Shown here: positions 8,204 to 16,410 of the stretch, in pieces | How positions within the stretch are numbered: position 1 is the stretch's first letter | Layout of the letters: each line of letters opens with the position of its first letter | Assembly (NCBI GenBank): GCA_016709575.1 | Contig: JADJMM010000027.1 | Span: 1 to 19,360, forward strand | Direction of reading: 5' to 3' | Length of the DNA stretch: 19,360 bases | Origin: Sphingobacteriaceae bacterium | GTDB taxonomy: Bacteria > Bacteroidota > Bacteroidia > B-17B0 > Aurantibacillaceae | Translations under genes and position numbers: made by a program | Notes under the pieces: model-generated | What the model was told of the DNA's origin: nothing | Seen by the model: only the letters and a program-made list of their open reading frames with translations | Database searches by the model: none

Positions 8204-10232
8204 TTATATCCTAAATCCAACCACACAAACATCATCCACTTGCTCATTTTCGCCCATCCAATTATTAAATGTCGTGATAAGAATATTTTTTTGTTCTTCC
8301 ATAGGAAGGTGACTGTTTGAAGCTAGTGTATCTTTAAATTTACTATACATAAATTTTTACCCTTAGGTCCACCGGATTGATCAGCATAGCCATCCGTAAA
8401 CAAATAAACGCAATCACCTTTTTGAACAGGAATGGTATGGTTAGTGAATTTTTTCATTTCCTCTCCAATAAAAGCGCCAATAGGATGTTTATCTCCTTTA
8501 TATTCACTTAAAACGCCACCCCTTACAATGTAGATTGGATTTTTCGCTCCTGCAAAGTGCAGAACTGATTTATTATAATCAATAGCCACAAACACCATAT
8601 CCATACCATCATGAATAGTGCTTTTAGAATATTCCTGACGAAGCGTTCGTGATATACCGATATTAATAAAATCTAAGGCTTCTGATGGTCTGTTAACAGA
8701 AGGTTCGCGTTCGCATAATCTTAAATAATTGTTACCGATAATACTCATTAAGGCGCCCGGCACACCATGTCCGGTACAATCGGCAACTGCAACCATACTA
8801 AACTTTTCATCATATTTTGTAACCGCATCTGATACCCAATAAAAATCACCACCAATAATATCTTTAGGTTTATAAATGACAAATGAATCCGGTAATTTTT
8901 TTTACTGTTTCTATCGATGGTAAAATAGCTTCCTGTATACGTTTGGCGTAAGTGATACTTCCTGTAATATCCTTGTTCTTTTCTTCAATAGTACTTTTTT
9001 GTTTCTCGACTTCAACCTTCTGTAGGAGGATAATTTTATTTGCTTTTTGTTTCTGCAAATAATTGCGGTAGGTAAATATTGCAAAAATGATAACTAAAAG
9101 TAAAACAAAGCATACCAGACCTAAAACTATTTTTTGTTTTGTACTCTCTACTTTAGCAATGGCATCAATTTTTCTCGCTCTAGTTTTGCAGCATCAGCTG
9201 CTTTATCGTATTCATATTGCAATTGCGCCTGAATTGTTTTGTTAATAGTTTCGGCGTTAAACAAGCTATCACGAATGTTAATATATGAAGTGTAGTAATT
9301 TAAGGATTTTTCAAAGTTCTTTATTTTTTTATATAAGGTGCTTAACTGTAAATTAGCTTCTACAATAGTTTCGGCATCACCAATTTCAGTGGCGAGTTTT
9401 AGTGCTTTTAAACCATATTTTTCTGAGGTAGGGTAGTCTTTCATTTTATAATAGATGTACCCAAGATTTACAAGCACAATCTCAAGCCCTTCTTTATCAT
9501 CGAATTCCTTCGGCAAGTTTTAATGATTCGAATTCGTATTCTAATGCTTTTTAAAATTGCCGGAGTCGGAGTAAACAGCACCAATATTTCCTAACGACCT
9601 AGCTATTTCTGAGGAGAGTTCTGTTCTTTTTTAATTTTAGAGCGGCGAAATGAAATTTAAGTGCCTGTGAGTAATTCTGTTTTTTTTGAAAACAATTTCC
9701 AATATTATTATATGAAGAGCTTAGGCCTGCTGAATCTTTTAAAAATTCTCTTAGTTTTAATGCTTTAAAATGAAATTTTAAAGATTCGTCAGTGTTATTC
9801 ATATTAAGATAAACATTGCCAATGTTATTATACGAGTCAGCTATTTTCTTTTTATCTCCTAGCGCTTCTCTGATTTTTAAAGCCGCTAAATTGTTTTCAA
9901 GTGCTTTTGAATAATTTCCCTTATAGTAGTATATATTAGCTAATAAATTGTATGCAGAACCAAGCCCCTTTTATAATTAATATTTTCAGAAATAGTTTTT
10001 GCAGTTAGGCAATAAGGCATGGCGCTGTCCCCTAAATTTTTGTCAAAAAAAGCGACACATAAAACGATTTAGCGTATTGACTTTATCAGTATCTGAAACC
10101 AGGATGTTGTAGAATGTTCTTTAATGAATCAATTGCCCGTGATGGGCTCTTTAAGGTTTGGGTACAAAAACAAACTTTGTTGCCTGCAACTGAAAAATAA
10201 CCCCAAAGTATACAAGCAAATAATTTGTTCAT
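8204..10232 (-). CDS. TPR - transmembrane - SpoIIE-type PP2C phosphatase (frameshifted)
   Basis: Reconstructed from several frames as a protein of about 675 residues. ATG at 10232 begins MNKLFACILWGYFSV, a signal peptide. Six or so tetratricopeptide repeats follow, e.g. YNNIGNCFQKKQNYSQALKF and ATEIGDAETIVEANLQLSTL. Then come one membrane helix (VCFVLLLVIIFAIF), a coiled coil (QKVEVEKQKSTIEEKNKDI) with AKRIQEAILPS, and a SpoIIE/RsbU-type PP2C domain. The domain shows the metal-binding motifs IIGGDFYW, VAVADCTGHGVPG and LFTDGYADQ, and ends DDVCVVGFRI at 8204. The family dephosphorylates serine/threonine, typically anti-sigma antagonist proteins. The periplasmic TPR part probably senses a partner, with the phosphatase in the cytoplasm. 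Frame breaks lie near 10105, 10050, 9970, 9625, 9545, 9165, 8895 and 8370. No anti-sigma partner gene is adjacent. Confidence 0.85.
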
Positions 10233-10254
10233 TTTTCAAAAATGGTTTCTTAGT

Positions 10255-10286
10255 CAAATTTAGGATAATTAATAGGGAATATCAAG
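10255..10286 (-). promoter_or_regulatory. Candidate promoter for the TPR-SpoIIE gene
   Basis: On the minus strand CTTG (10286-10283) is followed after 20 bases by TAAATTTG (10262-10255), an excellent match to the Bacteroidota TTG-N20-TAnnTTTG pattern. The start codon at 10232 lies about 16 bases after the expected transcription start. Confidence 0.5.
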
Positions 10287-10358
10287 TAGAAAGTACGGTG
10301 TTTTATGGGCTTGATAACCCGCCAAAAATCCTTACCAGGCAATAAATTGTTGGAGTCT

Positions 10359-10862
10359 TTAGTTGTGGAGGTATGGAGCCTTATCCATTGCCAACTTGCG
10401 TACGTTTTCGAGAACATGTTTCATGTAATTTCTCCATACCAGTTTAGTAAAAAGAAAATGAAAGGGATATAACAGCAGGCTATTCGAAAATAGGGTGTAA
10501 ATATATATTATTTCAATTTTTCCGTTAGGTAATTGTGTCGTAATCCATTCGCCTTGAAATTTTTCAAAACCAAACATGGGGGAGCTAAATTCACATATCT
10601 CAATTTTCCAATAGTGATTCTCTTCCCTTTCTAGTACTTTATCAAGAGATGTTTCGCCGGCTTTTACAGTTAAAGTTTTCCAAGATCTACTCTTTTCGGC
10701 TACCGCCAACCTTTCCCCAACTTCATCTTCGGTGCAATGCGTTACTTTTGGCGTAATCCCATAACCGGTATGCACTTTTGTGATATCACAAAGCATAGGA
10801 CTTTTAAAAGCCCTTTCTAAGGTAGTATCAAAGGTTGCTGTTATTTTAGTGGTCGTTTGCAT
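10359..10862 (-). CDS. SRPBCC-family protein (intact)
   Basis: A complete 167-residue gene, unusual here for having no frame break. The start MQTTTKITATFDTTLERAFKS and the following strands fit the START-like SRPBCC fold (polyketide cyclase/dehydrase, lipid-binding type), with a beta strand entry, a helix after LERAFKS, long strands around WKIEICEFSS and KIEIIYIYTLFS, and a long C-terminal helix WRNYMKHVLENVRKLAM. Such proteins bind hydrophobic ligands in a central cavity; the ligand cannot be told from sequence. It has no signal peptide, so it is cytoplasmic. It is followed 126 bases later by the TPR-SpoIIE gene, which has its own candidate promoter. Confidence 0.75.
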   Translation of the reverse strand: MQTTTKITATFDTTLERAFKSPMLCDITKVHTGYGITPKVTHCTEDEVGERLAVAEKSRSWKTLTVKAGETSLDKVLEREENHYWKIEICEFSSPMFGFEKFQGEWITTQLPNGKIEIIYIYTLFSNSLLLYPFHFLFTKLVWRNYMKHVLENVRKLAMDKAPYLHN

Positions 10863-10928
10863 TTGTTTTGCTGATGGATTGTATTTTGGAAAGTCGTAGA
10901 TGTTTTAATCACTGCTTTCCTTCTATTT

Positions 10929-10936
10929 CAAATATA
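10929..10936 (-). promoter_or_regulatory. Candidate -7 box upstream of the SRPBCC gene
   Basis: The minus strand reads TATATTTG at 10936-10929, matching TAnnTTTG, about 67 bases before the SRPBCC start. No clear TTTG at the ideal -33 distance is seen, only an AT-rich stretch, so the call is tentative. Confidence 0.35.
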
Positions 10937-11010
10937 CTAATCAAACGATCAATTAAAAATACGCTGATCATTAAATTCCTCATTTATTATCTGAATTATT
11001 TGAAAATATT

Positions 11011-11502
11011 TTAATGTAAACTTACCACTCGTGTTATTTTCCAATTGTTATTTTTATTTTCCCAAATAATCATAAACCGTCCAATTTTCGAAGGTGTGCC
11101 AATAGGTTCTTGGTTGTTATGAAATTTGTGTAAGCCAATTTCAATAGCTCCAAAATCTTTAATTGGATATACTTCTATACTACCTTTTACAATTTCTCTT
11201 GTTACTTTGCACATATATTTCTTTTGGTTGCATCAATAATATCTGATTTGGAACTCATTAATCCGCCTTGGTCGTGGTAGAATTCAATGTTTTCAGAGAA
11301 AAAGGAACTGTATTTTTCAAGATTGGTGTTACAGGTATTGTAAGCGCCGAAAAAGCGCTATCTAATTTTACGATTGTTTCGTACAATTGTTGGTCGAAAG
11401 GTTTGTAGTTTTTCGTTATCGAGTGTTTTTTGTTGTATTACACGAAGTCAGAAAAGCACAAATAATTGTGATTAGTAATACATAAATATTTGAAGTCTTC
11501 AT
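11011..11502 (-). CDS. NTF2-like (DUF4440/SnoaL-type) lipoprotein (frameshifted)
   Basis: ATG at 11502 gives MKTSNIYVLLITIICAFLTSCNT, a lipoprotein signal with the lipobox LTSC. After breaks near 11425 and 11355 the frame reads YETIVKLDSAFFGAYNTC, then LEKYSSFFSENIEFYHDQGG and, after a shift near 11215, CAKVTREIVKGSIEVYPI, DFGAIEIGLHKFH, FMIIWENKNNNWKITRVVSLH. The order helix, FYHDQGG, K.....EIxxG, WxNNNWKITRVVS is characteristic of the NTF2-like DUF4440/SnoaL superfamily. Its cone fold commonly binds small molecules; no catalytic role can be assigned. The lipid anchor places it in the periplasm. It starts 44 bases after the aspartyl protease gene and is probably co-transcribed with it. Confidence 0.7.
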
Positions 11503-11546
11503 ATTCTATTTTAAATTAATTTTAATCTTTTGAAAACGAGGTAGCG

Positions 11547-12836
11547 CTATGTTTTTTTTCTTTTATAAATAAAGAAGAGCCCACCTAAAAGTAATAGTGT
11601 TATTGAAAAACCAACAGTTAAATTCTTTACCGTATCATCTTTTTTTTTAAACTCAATGACATTAAACTATTCGGTTTTAAATATATTGTTGCATTGGGAT
11701 AATCAATAATAGTATTAAACCTTTTAAGTACATTATTGCCAATAATTCCTGCTTCGCCATAAAAACTTTTGTCTGAACTTGAAATATGAATTGGGACTTC
11801 TGGGATAGAAAAACCAAATATTTTTAAGATTGGTAATTCAACAATTTCATTTTCATAAAATCCTTTTCCATTTCCTGTCGCATTACTTTTTCCTAAATTC
11901 TTCATTGTTCCATAAAGTTCATTCTTTGTGGCATAGTCACCACTTACCTGAACAGTCAAGCTGCCTCCTGTATCAAATAAATACCAACCTGTAAATTCTT
12001 TATTTCCATTATTTAAAGTTGTTTCTATAAATGTACCATTTAAATCGTGTTTTATTTTTTGTTTGGAATAGCCTGTAATAGTTGAAGGCATTTCACTATG
12101 TAGTATTAAAAGATTTTTTTCATAATCAATTTCTACAACTTTATCTTCAAAATGTTGTAGCCAATCACACCGTCGGTATTTATTGAACCTTTATAATCTA
12201 TGTATGTGAGAGAAAGATTTTTCCAATCTCTAGTGCTGAAAGTTGTAACAGGTTCGAACTGCTTGTTTGCTCAACAGTAAAACCCGAAGTCCCTTCTCCA
12301 TCTGTTTGTCCATCTAAATTTATTTTAGCAATTTTTTGCCCTTTTTCATTTAATACACAAGTTCCTGCACCTGTATCAAAAATAAAGTCTAATGTTTCTG
12401 AATTATTTACTTTACCTTTTATGTGAATATAATGGTCGTTTCCAAGTGTAAAAGGAATAGTATCACTTGTTATTTTGCAATTATTACAGTTTTTATAGTA
12501 TGATGGAATTACTGTTGAGATTTGAGCATAACAAGTATCTTTTGAGTTTAGTAAAACTTTAAAATTGTATATATTATTAGGCTTCACGTCAAATGAAATA
12601 CTGTCAATATCTGTATAGAAAGTTACCTTTCTGTTTTGATTTATTTTTGCAATGTGATACACAACTGGTTTTACATCTTTTTGTAAATATTCCCACCATG
12701 TTGTTTTTGGGTTGTTACCATCTTTGATGGAGACTTTTTGAGCAGTTGCCGTAACTATTTTTACTTTTTCTTGGGCAAAGATTAAGTTAAATGAAAAAAG
12801 TAGTGAAATTGAAATAGCTTTGATTAATGTTTTCAT
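11547..12836 (-). CDS. Retropepsin-like aspartyl protease with two DTG motifs and C-terminal membrane anchor (frameshifted)
   Basis: ATG at 12836 starts MKTLIKAISISLLFSFNLIFAQ, a signal peptide. The first catalytic motif FDTGAGTCVLNEKG lies near residue 154, in a strand-turn context typical of clan AA (retropepsin-like) proteases. After a break near 12160-12215 the chain continues YIDYKGSINTDGVIGYNILK and EIDYEKNLLILHSE, then a second motif WYLFDTGGSLTVQVS and GIIGNNVLKRFNTIIDY. A break in a T run near 11640 opens the true C-terminus: TVKNLTVGFSITLLLLGG, FFIYKRKKT and a stop at 11547. That tail is a single membrane helix followed by basic residues. A single-chain protease with two DTG-bearing halves could be active without dimerising. 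It is probably a membrane-tethered periplasmic enzyme; its substrate is unknown. It lies 74 bases downstream of the AraC gene. Confidence 0.8.
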
Positions 12837-12847
12837 ATTGATTTAAT

Positions 12848-12881
12848 TTTAATTAACAGCGAGCAAAGGTTGTTAATTAAA
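12848..12881. promoter_or_regulatory. Perfect inverted repeat upstream of the aspartyl protease gene
   Basis: TTTAATTAACA (12848-12858) and TGTTAATTAAA (12871-12881) are perfect reverse complements with a 12-base spacer. The site lies between the AraC stop (12911) and the protease start (12836). The spacer contains AACCTTTG on the minus strand, close to the TAnnTTTG -7 consensus. It could be an operator overlapping the protease promoter, or the stem of an AT-rich AraC terminator. Confidence 0.4.
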
Positions 12882-12910
12882 CCGAATTACACTTGTAAGA
12901 ATGTAAACCA

Positions 12911-13743
12911 TTAGGTAAAAATCCAATTGATTTGATTATTTTCTATTTGTGATAGTTTTGAAAAGAACTTTTTTGGTGAATATCCGGTTAACGATTTAAA
13001 ATCTTTACCATGTGGGATTGATCAAAATATTCAGCCAAGTAAGCTATATCGATAAGTTGTTCTTTTGTCGCCTGTTTCGTAAACAATTTTATAGCATTTC
13101 TAAAACGCTCAATTTTTATAAACTGACTAGGATTGGTGCCAATGTGCAGTAGAAATTGTTTGTGTAAAGTTATTCTGGAAACCCCCAAACTTTCTGCTAA
13201 GTCTGCAATACTTATTTTCGGTTGATTATTGTTTAAGATTCTTTCTAATGCTTTTATGTAAAATGGGGTGTTTAAAACCATTAAATTTTGAAATTAAATA
13301 ATTTTCAGAAATTCAAATTTAGCGGTATCGTCTTTAATTTTAAAAAGCTTATGTATTGCAATAGTATAATCTTCAAATGGACTGAATTCAGAAACTGTGT
13401 TTGTTATATAATTAGATAATGGCTTTGTTAGAAAAGCATTAATGCCAAGCGGTTTAAAGTAAATGGTTATTTCGTTTGTTCTGCCTTTGTAAGTTGTTGA
13501 GCCTTGTTTTTGGTTGTCAATTATTAAAAGTGATTTTATTTCTTCATTTGGATGATTTTCAATTGATAAATCATTTTTATTAATTTTAATTTTCGCATCC
13601 TGACTTAAAGTAAGAAAAATTGTGTTTGAAGGAAAACCAAAGTACGTTATATCTTTATCATTACTATTTCTTTGCAACGAATAGAAACATCCAATATGAT
13701 TTTGTAAAATCTCGTTTTTTGGTTTATGAATTTTAATTTTCAA
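12911..13743 (-). CDS. AraC-family transcriptional regulator (broken frame)
   Basis: ATG at 13743 (MKIKIHKPKNEILQ) opens an N-terminal sensor part with FPSNTIFLTLSQDAKIKI, TYKGRTNEITIYFKPLGIN and SEFSPFEDYTIAIHKLF, like the DUF6597-type sensor of Bacteroidota AraC proteins. The C-terminal HTH reads ISIADLAESLGVSRITLHKQF, then NPSQFIKIERFRNAIKLF and IAYLAEYFDQSHMVKDF. A break near 13005 is needed to reach the usual end KSLTGYSPKKFFSKLSQ and a stop at 12911. An in-frame TAA at 13294-13296 interrupts the linker. An alternative frame there reads LISKFNGFKHPILHK, which fits the family better, so two compensating indels are more likely than a true stop. About 275 residues, the family's usual length. 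Flanked by inverted repeats on both sides. Confidence 0.85.
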
Positions 13744-13771
13744 ATGGATATTGGATTATTTTTTAAATGCT

Positions 13772-13803
13772 TAGCTATAATCGCAGTTATCGTTTTATAG
13801 CTA
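13772..13803. promoter_or_regulatory. Inverted repeat upstream of the AraC gene
   Basis: TAGCTATAA (13772-13780) and TTATAGCTA (13795-13803) form a perfect 9-bp inverted repeat with a 14-base spacer. It lies 28 bases upstream of the AraC start codon. Position and form suit an autoregulatory operator, but there is no direct evidence of binding. Confidence 0.35.
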
Positions 13804-13830
13804 TTTATTAAGTCCAAATTACGCATTTGA

Positions 13831-13913
13831 TTGCTAACCCGCAAAAAATCGAGCAAGGTCAGTGTTAGGTGTCTGCTGGTGACGCACAGTCGCGCCTCGC
13901 TTAAGTGTCGCTG
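13831..13913. repeat. Palindrome-rich intergenic element (attC-like fragment)
   Basis: CTAAC (13834-13838) faces GTTAG (13864-13868) across 25 bases, and the segment TTGCTAACCCGCAAAA resembles the arms of the long palindrome at 18700-18830 (CTAAC plus a GCAAAA/TTTTGC core). The rest is GC-richer than its surroundings and codes for nothing. It lies directly after the stop of the small membrane protein. It may be a partial or degenerate copy of the same element type. Confidence 0.3.
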
Positions 13914-14226
13914 TTAATTCATGATTAAAAGAAATAGGCAAATAACTAATGCAAAGCTTAAAGGAATACCTGTAACAACCGATAAAACGATACTCTTTGT
14001 CTTGTCATGTTTATTAGAAAATAGTCTGAAGAAAAATAAACTAATTAAGAAGGTCGGGTGTAAAGTAAAGAACTAATACAAATAAATTACCAGGTTTAAG
14101 AAGGTCGTTAAAGCTATTCGTATCCTTATCCAAGGAGAAAAGTGCGATGCAAGCCAATAATAGCACAATTAATGCGATAATCAAGAATTGTTGTGTGGTC
14201 GAAGTAGTCGTCTTTGTTGTGTCCAT
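13914..14226 (-). CDS. Small integral membrane protein (frameshifted)
   Basis: ATG at 14226 gives MDTTKTTTSTTQQF, then a hydrophobic helix LIIALIVLLLACIALF. After DKDTNSFNDLLKPGN comes a second helix FVLVLYFTP. One shift near 14055 joins this to FLISLFFFRLFSNKHDK, a charged turn, and a third helix SIVLSVVTGIPLSFALVICL, ending LIMN at 13914. About 104 residues with three membrane segments. No family is recognised. It stands alone, with palindrome-containing gaps on both sides. Confidence 0.55.
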
Positions 14227-14467
14227 GTGAATAGTTTTAGTAAAAACGTAAAAAATTAATTTTTATTGTTTCAGAATAGCCATAATGAAGGAAAGCTTTT
14301 TGATGCCTGAGGATACAGTCGTATGAAATTTACGGATTTAGCTTTCGCCAAATATTTTAGGTATTGTCGAAGTTGGAGATTTTTATCACTATACTATCTA
14401 AGGAGTACCTCGCGCCCAAATGCACAAAAACTCTGTTACCCGTGTACTAATTATTTTCAGTCGATAT
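14227..14467. other. Intergenic region with half-palindrome motif
   Basis: No credible gene is seen; a 53-codon plus-strand frame at 14323 is Arg/Tyr/Cys-rich and unlikely. Bases 14421-14440 (TGCACAAAAACTCTGTTACC) resemble the right arm of the 18700-18830 palindrome (ATGCAAAACCTCTGTTAGCA). In both places the motif follows the stop of a minus-strand gene. Confidence 0.3.
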
Positions 14468-15180
14468 TCAATGTTTTGTTTTAAGTAGTTGTCTAATTGA
14501 TGTTAAATGTCCTAACAGGACTATTGGCACAATAAAGGATACTAGCCAACTAAAAGGGAAATACAATAAAGCAATGTTTGGTTGGTCAAAAGCAAATTTT
14601 TGCAAAGGTGATGGTGCAGATAAGAATCCATTAACGGCTATATTTATCAATAAACCAAGGCAAATAATATTCCAAATTAAAATAAACTTGTTACTCAACT
14701 TTTCTTTTGTAAAACCAAAGTATGCAATTGCAGGAGATGTTATCCCTGCAATTATATCAAAGTTCCGCCCTTCAAAAGTCATTATTTCAGGCACGCATTT
14801 GTTTAAGTAAAGCCACCATAATACAAGCTCAACTGGTATTCTTACTATATTTAATAGAGTGTAGTGTTTCAATGAAAGACTGTCGATAAAACGACGCCCT
14901 TTTTTGGCAAGAAATAAAATGGTAATAGTTATAAATGTTGGTAAAACACCAAATAAAAAAATTCGTGGTGGTAATGTATTTGTATTGGAATTGTAGAAAT
15001 TTTGAAGCGTAAGAACTGTTTGAATGGCCAGCCAAACTACTAAGCCTAACGTTATTTTGGTTCCATTTTTTTTGATCAGTTCATGTTTTGAATTTGCAAC
15101 AACCTTATAGAACATAAAAGTGTAATTACTGTAGTCAGTACAAAAATTAATGAAATGTATTGGGGTAAATTTTCAATCAT
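14468..15180 (-). CDS. Conserved multi-pass membrane protein of the sigma-factor operon (frameshifted near start)
   Basis: ATG at 15180 overlaps the sigma-factor stop (ATGA), and the N-terminus reads MIENLPQYISLIFVLTTVITLL. One shift near 15115 joins it to FYKVVANSKHELIKKNG and a frame that stays open to 14468. There are six or so hydrophobic segments, including LGLVVWLAIQTVLTL, FGVLPTFITITILFL, ILIWNIICLGLLINIAV and WLVSFIVPIVLLGHL. A conserved-looking VPEIMTFEGRNFDIIAG lies mid-protein. About 236 residues. I recall similar uncharacterised proteins in Flavobacteriia, with no known function. The start-stop overlap ties its translation to the ECF sigma factor, so it may belong to the same response. 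Confidence 0.65.
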
Positions 15181-16409
15181 TTTAGTTTCTTTAAATGGTT
15201 TGCAATAGTAGTTTTATCGGTGTCAGATTTTGCTAATTTATAAGCTAGTTCAAAGTGAAAGATTGCTTTTTTGTTATCCAAGTCAGTGTTAAGGTTTCCT
15301 AATAGGAATGGTAAAAATGATTTTCTTTCAAGTCTAGTTTTAAGGCTTCACTAATTGCCATTTCTTTGTCAAGTACTTTAGAAAGTGCGTAAGTGCGGTT
15401 CAACGCAGTAATTGGCGAATATTCAATTTGTAATAGTTGATTGTATAATTGTAAAATATTCTCCCATTTAGCTGTATTTTCTATTTTGGTTGTGTGCCAA
15501 TAGGCAATAGAGGCTTCTAAATGATATTTTGAAATTAATGGTCCGTTGGCACTTTTTATTAAAAAATAATGTCCTTTTTCAATAAGTTCTTCATTCCATA
15601 AGTTCTTGTTTTGCTCTTCATACAAAATAGGTTCTCCTAATTTATTAGTTCTTGCTTCAAAACGCGATGAATGAAAAACACATTAAAGCCATTAAAGCAT
15701 TTACGTTAGGCTTATTTGTAGTCTGATTTTCAATTAGGAAATAATTCAATCGCATTGCTTCCAAACACAATTCTTTTCGTAAATGAGTATTCTGTGTGCT
15801 TGAATGATAGCCTTCGTTAAATAGTAAATACAAAGTTGTTAACACAGTTTCTAATCTCTCATTTATTTCCCTCTCTCATTTGGTAATTCGATTTTAATAT
15901 TCTCAATTCTTAGTTTTTCTTTGGCTCTAAATAGTCGCTTGTTGATAGTGTCCTTATTGGTTAAGAATGCTTCTGCAATTTCATCAATTCCAAAACCGCA
16001 CAAAATCCTTAATGCCAAACCTATTTGGGATTCTCTTACTGGTATTAATGGGTTGCAAATTGCAAAAATCATTTGCAATTGACTATCAGTAATGTTTTTA
16101 ACTGACAAATCAATTTCAATTTCTTCAAATGACTTTTGAGAGTATTTTAAATCAGAAACAATTTTTTCTTTAAAAATTTGGTTTCGCTTTAAATAATCTT
16201 TGGTTTTGTTTTTAGCTACTGTATAAAGCCAAGCCTTTGGTTTTCAGGCACACCTTCTAAGCCCCAAGTTTCTGAAGCTAGTAAAAAGTATCAGTAGTTA
16301 TATCTTCTGCTATTTCTATATGCACTATGCCAAACAACTTACAGAGTACAGAAATTATTTTTCTGTACTCTGATTTAAAAAGTTGTGGTATTAATTCCTT
16401 TTCGTTCAA
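15177..16409 (-). CDS. ECF sigma factor, DUF6596-containing (SigI/SIG41-like) (frameshifted)
   Basis: The reconstruction gives about 410 residues. TTG at 16409 begins LNEKELIPQLFKSEYRKI (read as Met), followed by region 2 (LCKLFGIVHIEIAEDI, ETWGLEGVPENPKAWLYTVA, NKTKDYLKRN) and region 4 (LALRILCGFGIDEIAEAFL, INKRLFRAKEKLR). The long C-terminal DUF6596 part shows TLYLLFNEGYHSS, LCLEAMRL, ISKYHLEASIAYWH, YNQLLQIEYSPITALNRTYA and LGNLNTDLDNKKAIFHFELA, ending LKKLK at 15177. Such factors usually act without a classical anti-sigma and are encoded beside YCII proteins, as here. The TTG lies one base after the YCII stop; an ATG at 16422 is in another frame. Breaks lie near 16290, 16245, 15875, 15670 and 15305. 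Confidence 0.9.
16342..16372. promoter_or_regulatory. Perfect 13-bp inverted repeat inside the sigma factor gene
   Basis: CAGAGTACAGAAA (16342-16354) and TTTCTGTACTCTG (16360-16372) are perfect reverse complements with a 5-base loop. The hairpin starts about 37 bases after the sigma start codon and covers the codons for SEYRKIISVLC. A stem this long, this early in an mRNA, could affect translation or be a protein-binding site. Confidence 0.5.
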
Positions 16410-16410
16410 T

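Noticed and set aside
10124..10345. Plus-strand open frame of 73 codons
   Set aside because: It is antisense to the signal peptide and promoter of the TPR-SpoIIE gene and has no family resemblance.
14323..14484. Plus-strand frame of 53 codons in the gap before the membrane protein gene
   Set aside because: Unusual composition, no homology recognised, and it overlaps the end of the minus-strand gene and the repeat motif.
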